Shown: piece by piece, positions 35,235 to 43,985 of the stretch
Position numbering within the stretch: position 1 is the stretch's first letter
Layout of the letters: each line of letters opens with the position of its first letter
Assembly: GCF_004358105.1 (NCBI RefSeq)
Contig: NZ_SMYL01000010.1
Location: 62,001-126,000, forward strand
Reading direction: 5' to 3'
Length of the DNA stretch: 64,000 bases
Origin: Sapientia aquatica
GTDB taxonomy: Bacteria; Pseudomonadota; Gammaproteobacteria; Burkholderiales; Burkholderiaceae_D
Program-made: the position numbers and the translations under genes
The notes under the pieces: model-generated
Database searches by the model: none
What the model was told of the DNA's origin: nothing
What the model saw: the letters and a program-made list of their open reading frames with translations, nothing else

Positions 35235-35818
35235 ATCAAGCACTTTGGCACTTTGGTGGTGTACTCATCCAACATCGCTACTATTTCATGGCTGTCAGGT
35301 TGTCCGCCATTAGGATCAATTAGTGCAAGGATACGGGCGATGCCGATCGCGCCTAGCCAATCGAGAGCATCGGCGTCGTGCAGGTAAATGCTTTCTGCGC
35401 CGATTGGATCGCGATCAAACATATGGGTGCGAATCGCCGTGCGAACTGCATCTATTTTTTCAACGGGAAAACCGCTGCCGTTCAACACCGTGTCAACAAT
35501 GCTCGCTGCTTGATCGGCATGATCTACACCTTCTTTTTCCCACGGCGCAAAGGCGGCTATATCATGCAAATAGGCGGCGGCAAACAGCACATCGTCATCG
35601 AGTTTTACGTTATCTTTGGCAGCCAAGGATTTTGCCAAATGGTAGTCGCGCACGCTGTGTGAAAAGCCCCAAGCGGGATGTTTGAAATTTGCTTTGGCAA
35701 ATTCAACTACCGTGGTGTGCCAATCGGGTTGTGGCTTTTCCTGCGCGTTGGCGAGGTTGTGCAGCAAAGTGAGTCCGATAAATATTGCGCAGGCATTTTT
35801 TATTGTTTTTAACTTCAT
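35198..35818 (-). pseudogene. HD-domain hydrolase gene, 5' part, truncated by the transposon
   Basis: Start ATG at 35818 gives MKLKTIKNACAIFIGLTLLH with signal cleavage near ANA|QEKP, so the product is exported. The HD metal site is visible: HSVRDYHLAK, YLHDIAAFAPW, DHADQA and the later Asp in YLHDADALDWLG. The native frame runs to the ATCAA target at 35235; beyond it the ORF enters the transposon end, adds about a dozen foreign residues and stops at 35198. Thus 206 residues are made rather than the native 227. The catalytic His/Asp residues remain, so residual activity is possible, but the C-terminal helix is lost. Confidence 0.9.
35235..35239. repeat. Target-site duplication, right copy (ATCAA)
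   Basis: Immediately outside the right inverted repeat and identical to 26544-26548. Confidence 0.95.
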
Positions 35819-35879
35819 GGCGTATTCCAATTTAGTAAGTAAGGCGCTGGCAAGTTGGCTCGTTAGCGCGCACGTTGGG

Positions 35880-36266
35880 TTAATCAATAAACGACCACGT
35901 ATCCGCACCATCAAAGTGACGAACTAGCACCGATGCGGAAAGGCTCGGGTCAAAATTATTCAGATTCACGCCATGTCTCGCGCCCAGTTCGCCACTAGTA
36001 GGTTCCCAGTGCGTGACGCTGCCGCAGTGTTTGCAGCGTATCGTGCGCAGCGTTTTATCACCCCAAACATAGTCGGTCGTGTTCTCTGGATGTCCTTCAA
36101 TAGTCACCGTGCCAAACGGATAGTAAGCCCACACGCCGCCAACGCGACGACACAATGAGCAATTACAACTGATCGCGGTTTCCGGCATGGATGGCAAGGT
36201 CAGACGCACTGCGCCGCAGTGGCAGGAGCCTTGTAGCGTAAATGTGTTGGATGGTGCGTCAGCCAT
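35880..36266 (-). CDS. GFA (CENP-V/Gfa-type) zinc-binding protein
   Basis: A 128-residue protein of the GFA superfamily. The zinc ligands are seen as GSCHCGAV near the N-terminus, CNCSLCRR in the middle and CKHCGSVTHW later. The founding member, Gfa, was reported to speed S-hydroxymethylglutathione formation, but most relatives have no proven activity. GGAG precedes the ATG. It lies 61 bases upstream of the HD gene and opens the same-strand run. Its product has no signal peptide, so it should be cytoplasmic. Confidence 0.9.
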   Translation of the reverse strand: MADAPSNTFTLQGSCHCGAVRLTLPSMPETAISCNCSLCRRVGGVWAYYPFGTVTIEGHPENTTDYVWGDKTLRTIRCKHCGSVTHWEPTSGELGARHGVNLNNFDPSLSASVLVRHFDGADTWSFID

Positions 36267-36738
36267 GTGGTAGCTCCAGATTTATCGAGAGAATTAATTG
36301 CCGCTGTGCGTGGTGCCAAAGTAAGCCAGTGCTTACCGCCTATGGGGCGCCATTTCAAAACGGAACAAACGGCGTCTGATGTTTAATCGGCATCCACCGT
36401 AAGTCATGTTGGTATGGACGGCGCACACGAGTTTGTACTGACTTTTAGGACGCTAATCATTTGCAAAAATAATAGCATGTTGTTGAATTCCGGCAATAGA
36501 ATTTGCGCGAAGAGTAGAGCCGGAAGCGAGTCCTGTTATGAGTTAAGTGGGTTGCAGTTGGGACGAGATGGTGTTTTTGTTATGAAATAGCTTCGACCAT
36601 CTTCGATATGGCTAACATGGGTGCCTAGCCGCTAAATCTTGCATCCCCCCAGCAATATCGCTATATTGGCAGCACTTTTAATCCTTGATGAAAAGCTTTT
36701 CATAAAGCGCATTCACTTAATTTTTCCCCGGAGCGACG
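36267..36738. other. Intergenic region between GFA and lacI
   Basis: 470 bases without a supported gene. It should hold divergent promoters for the GFA gene and lacI. The operator-like palindrome at 36689-36702 is its only clear feature. Confidence 0.5.
36689..36702. promoter_or_regulatory. Putative LacI-family operator upstream of lacI
   Basis: Perfect 14-bp palindrome TGAAAAGCTTTTCA, 37 bases before the lacI start. It differs from the site at 37891 only at the central two bases (GC for CG), suggesting autoregulation. Confidence 0.6.
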
Positions 36739-37758
36739 TTGGCCGACGATTCTTTCTCAAATACTCCCTCTACCTTGCTCGACGTGGCGCGGGTTGCCGG
36801 TGTGTCGCCTAGTACGGTGTCGCGGATTTTGAATGGCACTGCCAGAGTGTCGGAAGTCAAGCGTAAGGCGGTGTTGGCGGCGATTGAGGCGATGAATTTC
36901 ACGCCGAATCAGATGGCCAAGAATCTCAAAAGCGGCAACTCAATGACCATCGGCATTGTGGTGCAGGATATTTCCAGCCCGTTTTTCGATGAAACCCTGC
37001 GCGGGGTGGACGATGGTTTAAAAGACACCGGTTATACCTCGGTCATCGTCAGTGGACATTGGAATGCCGACGAGGAAGCGGAGCGCGTGCAACTTCTTTT
37101 GGCGCGTAAAGTGGATGGAATTATTCTGTTATCGGGTCGTATTTCGGACGAAACGGTGATTAAGTTTTCGCAACGATGCCCAATTGTGGCCACTGGTCGC
37201 GCAGTTCGTACCGAGAGTTCTATCGGCTTCAAAATCGACAATGAATATGGCGCCTATCTGGCGGTCAATCACTTGATCGAATTAGGTCATCGCCGCATCG
37301 CCTACGTGGCTGGCCCCGACAACAACAATGACGCGGCAGATCGTTTAAAAGGCTATCAACGCGCGATCAAAGAAGCCAATATCAAGCTTGAGCGCGGCTT
37401 GATCGTTGAGGGCGACTTTCACGAGGCCAGCGGCTTACTCGCGGTTAATCAATTGTTTGAAACCCGCCAGAAGTTCACCGCAATTTTTGCGGCCAATGAT
37501 TTGAGCGCGTATGGCGTGCGGCTTGGTTTATACCGCAAAGGCATACGCGTGCCGGAAGATATTTCGCTGGTTGGCTTTGACGATTTGCCGAGTTCCTCCT
37601 ATACCGCGCCGCCGCTCACCACCGTGCATCAACCTTTGTACGATATTGGTTTGCTGGCAACCAATGCATTATTAGCGATCATCCAAGGCAAAGAAATCGA
37701 AGCGCACGTCCCGCCAGTTGAGTTGGTGGTGCGCGAGACGACAAGGCGACTTGCTTGA
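36739..37758 (+). CDS. LacI-family transcriptional repressor of the glucoside operon
   Basis: A 339-residue regulator. The N-terminal helix-turn-helix and hinge read LLDVARVAGVSPSTVSRILNG and PNQMAKNLKSGNS, followed by the periplasmic-binding-protein-like core (IGIVVQDISSPFF, RRIAYVAGP, ISLVGFDDLPSSSYTAPPLT). It begins at TTG (36739) with GGAG five bases upstream; the first in-frame ATG would delete the DNA-binding domain. It should repress the downstream permease and beta-glucosidase until a sugar binds. Palindromic operators lie before this gene and before the permease gene. Confidence 0.92.
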   Translation: MADDSFSNTPSTLLDVARVAGVSPSTVSRILNGTARVSEVKRKAVLAAIEAMNFTPNQMAKNLKSGNSMTIGIVVQDISSPFFDETLRGVDDGLKDTGYTSVIVSGHWNADEEAERVQLLLARKVDGIILLSGRISDETVIKFSQRCPIVATGRAVRTESSIGFKIDNEYGAYLAVNHLIELGHRRIAYVAGPDNNNDAADRLKGYQRAIKEANIKLERGLIVEGDFHEASGLLAVNQLFETRQKFTAIFAANDLSAYGVRLGLYRKGIRVPEDISLVGFDDLPSSSYTAPPLTTVHQPLYDIGLLATNALLAIIQGKEIEAHVPPVELVVRETTRRLA

Positions 37759-37890
37759 CGCGGCGCTGCTAGAGCGTTTGATTCGGTCGGATGAGTTCCC
37801 TCGGTGTGTAAGTCCCCAATTTCCTAAACTTTTGAAATAGAAGGCAATTTTAGAATTTTGATTGACTTCTATTTCCCCAACGGTTTAATA

Positions 37891-37904
37891 TGAAAACGTT
37901 TTCA
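37891..37904. promoter_or_regulatory. Putative LacI-family operator upstream of the permease gene
   Basis: Perfect 14-bp palindrome TGAAAACGTTTTCA, a classic LacI/PurR-family operator shape with central CG. It lies 124 bases before the MFS permease start, in the lacI-permease gap. Confidence 0.8.
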
Positions 37905-38027
37905 AGAAGGACGTTTGTCGGCGTATGCAAACGATAAAGAATCGCTAATGGATTGCGGTTTTAAGTTTTTTAGCGATAAAACCGACGAAAACAAGCTGAA
38001 ATAAGCAATTCGCGCACGAGTCGAGTG

Positions 38028-39413
38028 ATGTCAACGGAACCGATTGCGCTGAATAAAAATTACAAAACGAGACAAAAAACTATGCACGCATCAACACCTA
38101 GCAAACCGCTGCTGTGGGTTCCGAGTGGCTATTTCACGATGGCATTGACCTATGTCACGCTCACCAGCGTATCGGCCATCATGTTCAAAAATCTTGGCAT
38201 GGATAACGGACGGGCGGCGGAATACGCTAGCTATCTGATTTTGGCCTACACGATTAAGCCGTTGTTTGCCTCGTTGGTGGAGATGTACCGCACCAAGAAG
38301 TTTTTTGTGATTTGCACGCAAATGATTTTGGGTTGCGGGTTCATCGCAGCAGCGTTGATGATGGCGCTGCCGAATGGAATTTTCTTATTGATGTTGGCCT
38401 TTTGGGTGTTGTCGTTTGTGGGCGCGACGCAGGATATTGCGTCCGATGGCGTGTACGTCACGTCGCTGGATAACAAAACCCAATCGCTGTATTGCGGAAT
38501 TCAAAGTTTAAGCTGGAATATTGGTCCTATCGTCGCTTCTGGTGGTTTGGTGTACCTCAGCGGTTGGCTGCATTCCAATTATTTTCATCACGATGCCAAA
38601 GTGTTTGGCGCGGACTGGATTGATGCCTGGCGCGTGATTTTTTTCATCGTAGGGAGTGCCACCTTGGCCTTGGGCGTGTGGCACATGCGCGTGATGCCGG
38701 ATGGTCAGCATGCGAGTAATGCGCCGAAATCGATCCAAGGCGCTTGGCATATTTTGCAGGATTCGTTCGTCACTTTTTTTCAAAAACGTGATGTCTGGAC
38801 GATGGTGGCATTCGCGTTTTTGTTTCGGCTCAGCATAGGCTTTCTCGAGAAAATCGGTCCGTTTTTTATGGTCGATCCAATCAAGCAAGGCGGCTTGGGT
38901 TTGTCGAACGAATTGTTGGGAATTATTTACGGCACTTACGGCCTGATCGCGGTGTTAGTTGGTTCCTTATTGGGTGGGATATTCGTCGCGCGCCGCGGTT
39001 TGCAGCCTTCCTTATTTATTCTGTGTTGCGCGGTCAATATTCCGAATGTGACGTTTCTGTTGATGAGCATTTATCAGCCAAGTAGTTTGGTCGTCATCAG
39101 TTGTGGTGTGGCGATAGAAAAATTCTTTTTTGGTTTTGGTTCGGTCGGCTTCATGATTTATTTGATGCAGCAATTAGCGCCTGGTAAATACACCACCACG
39201 CACTATGCATTTGGCACTGGCTTGATGGGTTTGTGCATGATGTTGACCGGTGTCATCAGCGGGCATTTGCAGCAGTTACTGGGCTATGTAAATTATTTTG
39301 GCTTTGTCATGATTGCGACGATTCCTTCATTTTTGGTGACGTGGTTTGCGCCATTTCATCAAAAAGAAGATCAGATTGCATCGTCATCCTTAGCATCGGA
39401 AGCGTTGGCCTAA
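38028..39413 (+). CDS. MFS transporter (AmpG/PAT-like), probable glucoside permease
   Basis: A 461-residue protein with about twelve membrane segments, of the AmpG-like branch of the major facilitator superfamily (ATQDIASDGVYV in the first half is typical). Other AmpG-like permeases import muropeptides or sugars. Here the location between lacI and a GH1 beta-glucosidase points to a beta-glucoside or disaccharide as substrate. The ATG at 38028 is the first good start; its ribosome-binding site is weak, and an alternative Met at 38082 is possible. Co-transcription with the GH1 gene is likely, although a hairpin lies between them. Confidence 0.82.
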   Translation: MSTEPIALNKNYKTRQKTMHASTPSKPLLWVPSGYFTMALTYVTLTSVSAIMFKNLGMDNGRAAEYASYLILAYTIKPLFASLVEMYRTKKFFVICTQMILGCGFIAAALMMALPNGIFLLMLAFWVLSFVGATQDIASDGVYVTSLDNKTQSLYCGIQSLSWNIGPIVASGGLVYLSGWLHSNYFHHDAKVFGADWIDAWRVIFFIVGSATLALGVWHMRVMPDGQHASNAPKSIQGAWHILQDSFVTFFQKRDVWTMVAFAFLFRLSIGFLEKIGPFFMVDPIKQGGLGLSNELLGIIYGTYGLIAVLVGSLLGGIFVARRGLQPSLFILCCAVNIPNVTFLLMSIYQPSSLVVISCGVAIEKFFFGFGSVGFMIYLMQQLAPGKYTTTHYAFGTGLMGLCMMLTGVISGHLQQLLGYVNYFGFVMIATIPSFLVTWFAPFHQKEDQIASSSLASEALA

Positions 39414-39420
39414 GTTAGTT

Positions 39421-39447
39421 TTGGAGCACGTCATTGCGCTCCAATTT
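39421..39447 (+). terminator. Weak hairpin between permease and beta-glucosidase genes
   Basis: TTGGAGC / GCTCCAA with a 10-nt loop, followed by only TTT. It may attenuate or process the operon transcript rather than stop it fully. Confidence 0.4.
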
Positions 39448-39518
39448 GAAATCGATTTCACGTTAGCAGGTTGACTCAGCACGGCTAATTCGTAGTGTTT
39501 TTAAACGTATTTAAAATT

Positions 39519-40868
39519 ATGCAAAATTCAGAATTAACGCAGTTCTTCCCGTCCTCTTTTACCTGGGGTGTCGCCACTAGCGCGTATCAAATTGAAGGCG
39601 CCGCCAATGAAGACGGTCGGGGCGCATCGATTTGGGATACGTTCACCCACACCAAGGGCAAAATCATTGATGGCAGCACCGGCGACGTGGCGTGCGATCA
39701 CTACCATCGTTATGCTGAAGACGTTGATTTGATTGCGTCGTTAAATGTCGATTCCTACCGTTTTTCTATCGCATGGCCGCGCGTGCAGCCGCTGGGTGAG
39801 GGCGCTTGGAATGAAGCCGGCTTTGCGTTTTATTCGCGCTTACTCGATAAGCTCTACGAAAAAAACATCGCCGCGCACATTACCTTGTATCACTGGGATT
39901 TGCCGCAAGCATTGCAAGACAAAGGTGGTTGGCTTAACCGCGAAACGACTGTGCATTTTGCCGAATATGCCGCCGAAGTAGCGCGTCGTTTTGGACACCG
40001 TGCGGCAACGATTGCGACTCACAATGAACCTTGGTGCACCGCCAATTTGGGTCATGGTAACGGCCAGTTTGCGCCGGGCATGGCCGATCTAAAAGCTGCC
40101 ATCCAAGTCTCGCATCATTTATTGTTGTCGCACGGCTTAGCTATCCAAGCCATGCGCGCCGTGAATTCACCGGCTAAATTAGGCATCGTGTTAAACCAAT
40201 GGACTGCAACACCGGCGACCCAATCGGCGGCCGATATTCACATGGCGGAATTGGAATATGCGCGTTCAGTGCAGTGGTTTATGGATCCAATTTTCAAAGG
40301 GCATTACCCGCAATTAGCGCTAGATAATATGGATTTGGCGGCCTTCAGCGTTTATCCCGATGACTTAAAAAACATCCAGCAGCCGATTGATTTTTTGGGC
40401 GTCAATTATTACACCCGCGTGTTCTGCAGCAGCGATGAACCAAAAATTAAACCCGAAGGCAAACTCGGTTTTAACGACATGGGTTGGGAAATTTACCCCG
40501 AAGGCTTGACCGATTTATTAGTCGGCCTGCACAAGGAATATAAGCTCCCACCGATCTACATTACCGAAAACGGCATGGCTGTGGCCGATCAATTGGAGCA
40601 CGGCAAAGTACACGATCAAGTTAGAACTGATTTCATTGAAATGCATCTGGATGCATTAGCCAGCGCGATGCGCCAAGGCGTGAATGTGCAAGGTTATTTT
40701 TATTGGAGCTTGATGGATAATTTTGAGTGGAACTCAGGCTATGCCAAGCGTTTTGGTTTGGTGTACGTCGATTACGCCAGCCAGCAGCGCACCTTGAAAT
40801 CCAGCGGGGTTTGGTATCGGAATTTTATTGCACAAAACGTGCTGCACGCCAGTAAAGCCAGTAAATAA
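39519..40868 (+). CDS. GH1 family beta-glucosidase
   Basis: A 449-residue (beta/alpha)8-barrel enzyme. Signature FTWGVATSAYQIEGA lies at the N-terminus. The acid/base is E170 in THNEPW, and the nucleophile is E350 in YITENGMA. It lacks a signal peptide and so hydrolyses imported beta-glucosides in the cytoplasm. I chose the ATG at 39519 because an in-frame start at 39495 adds residues not seen in the family. No strong ribosome-binding site is visible. It is the last gene of the LacI-controlled unit, and converges with the GGDEF/EAL gene with only nine bases between stops. Confidence 0.95.
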   Translation: MQNSELTQFFPSSFTWGVATSAYQIEGAANEDGRGASIWDTFTHTKGKIIDGSTGDVACDHYHRYAEDVDLIASLNVDSYRFSIAWPRVQPLGEGAWNEAGFAFYSRLLDKLYEKNIAAHITLYHWDLPQALQDKGGWLNRETTVHFAEYAAEVARRFGHRAATIATHNEPWCTANLGHGNGQFAPGMADLKAAIQVSHHLLLSHGLAIQAMRAVNSPAKLGIVLNQWTATPATQSAADIHMAELEYARSVQWFMDPIFKGHYPQLALDNMDLAAFSVYPDDLKNIQQPIDFLGVNYYTRVFCSSDEPKIKPEGKLGFNDMGWEIYPEGLTDLLVGLHKEYKLPPIYITENGMAVADQLEHGKVHDQVRTDFIEMHLDALASAMRQGVNVQGYFYWSLMDNFEWNSGYAKRFGLVYVDYASQQRTLKSSGVWYRNFIAQNVLHASKASK

Positions 40869-40877
40869 GAGGCTAGC

Positions 40878-43373
40878 TTAGCCGTTGCGTGATTGGTGGC
40901 TGGAAGTGCTTTGGTTCTTCCACCACGCTTCAAATTGATCCAGCTCCATCGCCTCAGAAATATAAAATCCCTGCACGAAGTCGCAGTCTAAATCGACCAG
41001 CATGTCCCACTCATCGGCATTTTCCACGCCTTCTGCAACGATGGATAGACCGAGCTGATGGCCCAAACTGATAATCGATTTGAGTAAGACAAATCCGGTA
41101 TCTTCGCTGCTGAATTTTTTCACAAATGAGCGATCGATTTTGAGTTCCGAGACGGGCATTTTTTGCAGATAGGCCAGCGACGAATAGCCAGTGCCAAAAT
41201 CATCAATCGAAATCGAAAAACCTAAATTGCATAAACCGTGCATCACTTCCAACGCGGCGATGGGGTTGTTCATCGCGCTGTGTTCGGTGATCTCGAAACG
41301 GATATCAGCGGGATTGGCGCGATGTTCGATCAATAATTGCTCGAGTAACTTGAGTAGCGCAGTGTCGTCCAAATCAAAGGCCGACAAATTGACACCCAAC
41401 TGAATTGGTGTGCCGTTGGCGCGGAGCAGTGCCACGATGTCCATTGCTTCGCTCAGTACCCATTTAGTAATCATGCGAATGCAACCGGTTTTTTCGGCGA
41501 AGGGAATAAAGTGTTCCGGCGCGATCAAGCCGCGGGTCGGGTGTTCCCATCGAATCAGTGCTTCGGCACTCACCATTCCTCCATCAGCCATACGGATTTT
41601 GGGTTGCAGATAGAGTCGGAACTCATTGTTGCTAATCGCTTGGCTAATCCCCGACATCAATCCCAAATCACCTTGTCTGCCGACTTCCAACACTTTGTCG
41701 TATTCAACCCAATCCAGTCGATAGGTGCGGGCCACGTCTAAGGCAATTTCGGCGTTACGAAGTAAGTTGGTCACGGATAAATTTTCGGACGATGTGTCCG
41801 ACAATTCACGCTCCCGCGCGGCCCCGATAGCCAGCGCCAAGTCAACGATTTGACCATTTACCTGCGCGGGATAACTAAATACTTGGTGTAACTTCTCCAG
41901 TACGTTGGCTAATTGACTATCGGTCGTCAGCAAACAAAATTGATCTGTATGCAAGCGGGCGATGTGCTCGGCGCCGACCGACGATAAGCGTCGTCCAACT
42001 TCAGCCAATAATTGGTCGCCAATCTTAATACCAAGTGCTTCGTTGATCTCGCGAAAGCGTTTGACGTTGACCGCCAGCACAACCAGATCGAAGCCGATGG
42101 AGTGCTGGTTGATTTTTATCTGCTGCAAGGATTCACGATTAGGCAAACCGGTGACGACATCGTGCATTTTGAGGTAATGCTTTTCTTGGCGTAAAGTCAA
42201 AGAACGTCCGGCCAAAATTCCTAAAAACATCAACGGCAGCAGCAAATCCGAAGCAAGGCTGAACCAGTCGTTATTACTTGAAATCGTCCAAGGAATTCCA
42301 ACGCCAGTGAGATCGTAGGCAAAGTCGGGAATCCATAGCAGCGTGCTCGGGATATTGCTGATTAATAAAATCAAGCAATTCGAATTGCCTTTGCGCCAGC
42401 CGCGCCAGCACGCTATGTAGATCAACGGGATAGAAATTAAATTGAGCAAACTATTGGTGTGATCGGCTGGCTGCGCGTCGAAATACCAGAGCGGAAACAA
42501 CAGGAAAAAACCAACCACGCAAAATTGCAAAACCCGACCGATTTGCAACGAGTGGGTAGAAAAGCGGCCCAAGCGCATGAGTACGATTAAATTTAACCCG
42601 TTCGATAGTGAATACATCGCACTAAACCAAATCCACGCCAACCAAGGAGAATGAAGAAAGTGCTGGGGTAGCAGCAGATAAAAAGCGTTGCCAGCGGCAA
42701 AGCTCAGGGCATAAAGCGAAAACAAAGCGTAATTAAGACTGCGCAGTGCAAGCGCAAACATGATGGCGATGAAAGCAATAAGCAGTAATGCTGCGAAGCT
42801 TGCGTACTGAAAGTCTTCATGCCGTTGATCCTGCGCCAAGGTCATCGTGAGATCGACAATTTCAATCGGCACTGACCGTTGGTAGTCATCGTAGCGATCC
42901 ATGGTGAGTTTGGCATACAGCGCATCGCCCGTTGGGATTGCTCGGGTAAACAAGGCGCGCTTGATGGTCTCGATGGCGTTGACTTGTTGACCATATCGAT
43001 CTACCGAACCCAACACGATTCCTTGCGCATCAATTAGGTCAACGCGCACGCGATTGGTAAAAAACGACAGCGCCTGCCCGGTCGCTGGAACTTGTCCTGC
43101 CAACGCTTTAATCCGCGCCCAGCAAGTTGTGCCTCCGGGCTTAAGATCCACAGTGTTGTCGTTTGCTACTTTCCAGCCCTCCTTGGGTGGAATGGTACCT
43201 AGGGCTTCTTGTGTCGGCGCGCAACGGTAGTCCACCGATATCGCCTCAGCGTGGCAGTTTATCGACGGATAAGCCAGCAAAGCGAACATGAGTAATGCTA
43301 GCTTGCCCAGCCGCGCTAAATATAAGGAATCTGCTAAGTCAAAAAACATTTTTCTTATTCTGCTTACATGCAT
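40878..43373 (-). CDS. Membrane GGDEF/EAL protein with degenerate GGDEF (probable phosphodiesterase)
   Basis: An 831-residue protein with an N-terminal signal region, a periplasmic domain (about 45-185), then seven or eight membrane segments (190-390) in a 7TMR-DISM-like layout. The GGDEF-type domain (400-565) has HTDQF at 475-479 in place of GGDEF, so it cannot be a normal cyclase and may bind GTP or nothing. The EAL domain keeps EAL (604-606), DDFGTGYSS and SIVAEGVEN, so cyclic-di-GMP hydrolysis is likely. The start may be the first ATG (43373) or the Met at 43349, which gives a cleaner signal sequence. Confidence 0.9.
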   Translation of the reverse strand: MHVSRIRKMFFDLADSLYLARLGKLALLMFALLAYPSINCHAEAISVDYRCAPTQEALGTIPPKEGWKVANDNTVDLKPGGTTCWARIKALAGQVPATGQALSFFTNRVRVDLIDAQGIVLGSVDRYGQQVNAIETIKRALFTRAIPTGDALYAKLTMDRYDDYQRSVPIEIVDLTMTLAQDQRHEDFQYASFAALLLIAFIAIMFALALRSLNYALFSLYALSFAAGNAFYLLLPQHFLHSPWLAWIWFSAMYSLSNGLNLIVLMRLGRFSTHSLQIGRVLQFCVVGFFLLFPLWYFDAQPADHTNSLLNLISIPLIYIACWRGWRKGNSNCLILLISNIPSTLLWIPDFAYDLTGVGIPWTISSNNDWFSLASDLLLPLMFLGILAGRSLTLRQEKHYLKMHDVVTGLPNRESLQQIKINQHSIGFDLVVLAVNVKRFREINEALGIKIGDQLLAEVGRRLSSVGAEHIARLHTDQFCLLTTDSQLANVLEKLHQVFSYPAQVNGQIVDLALAIGAARERELSDTSSENLSVTNLLRNAEIALDVARTYRLDWVEYDKVLEVGRQGDLGLMSGISQAISNNEFRLYLQPKIRMADGGMVSAEALIRWEHPTRGLIAPEHFIPFAEKTGCIRMITKWVLSEAMDIVALLRANGTPIQLGVNLSAFDLDDTALLKLLEQLLIEHRANPADIRFEITEHSAMNNPIAALEVMHGLCNLGFSISIDDFGTGYSSLAYLQKMPVSELKIDRSFVKKFSSEDTGFVLLKSIISLGHQLGLSIVAEGVENADEWDMLVDLDCDFVQGFYISEAMELDQFEAWWKNQSTSSHQSRNG

Positions 43374-43422
43374 AAGGTTTGCCGATTGGGGACAACGATC
43401 AGGTGATTTGCATTAAAACGAT

Positions 43423-43554
43423 TTATTTGGGTTGCCATTGGTGCGAAGGCGGTTGTGCCGGACTAAACCACCTCTGCATGTTGGGAAACTGCTGCACCCA
43501 GCACTCTGGCGCGGTTGGCGAATTAGTTTCGATCTGTTTAAATAAATTCGCCAT
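43423..43554 (-). CDS. Possible small protein (43 aa)
   Basis: A short frame starting MANLFKQIETNSPTAPECWV and ending PPSHQWQPK. GAGG lies nine bases before the ATG. It is rich in Pro, Gln and Trp, with no hydrophobic segment and one Cys. It lies 50 bases upstream of the GGDEF/EAL gene on the same strand and could be a leader gene. I do not recognise it, and coding status is uncertain. Confidence 0.4.
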   Translation of the reverse strand: MANLFKQIETNSPTAPECWVQQFPNMQRWFSPAQPPSHQWQPK

Positions 43555-43985
43555 GGTGGACAGCCTCGCAATGCGACCAAAAACGGTTGCACATTCTAAC
43601 CTGCCATCCGTACAGTTCTGGAACATTTAATATCTTAAAAGACAATTTACGCGACAAAAAATAGCTAAAAAATAATTAAAAGCAGAAAATCACCCGCACC
43701 AGCCATGCTAAGTAGTCTAGTCCAGCAGTCCAAAAAACCTAGAAACTTTTAGGGCATCACTTTAAATGATACCCATATCCAAATCACCTATTTCCGCCTA
43801 AACTGATTTCTACCTACACTTCAATCCCACAGCAGATGTCCACGTTTTTTTGGTAGCAGATCGATGGGGTTGTTGTAAAATGTCGCACCTGCCGATACCT
43901 CGGCTTTCGTCAAATAGTTAGCAATTGTCTTACCCGACTTTTCAGCGTCTTATTTGTCACTCTAAACAATCAATTTGGAAAACTT
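43555..43985. other. AT-rich intergenic region before the indolepyruvate oxidoreductase gene
   Basis: About 430 bases with no supported gene. Position and base composition suit a promoter region for the divergent neighbours. No clear operator palindrome was seen. Confidence 0.5.

Noticed and set aside
38028..39413. True AmpG muropeptide permease
   Set aside because: Sequence type fits the branch, but the lacI and GH1 neighbours make a sugar substrate more likely.
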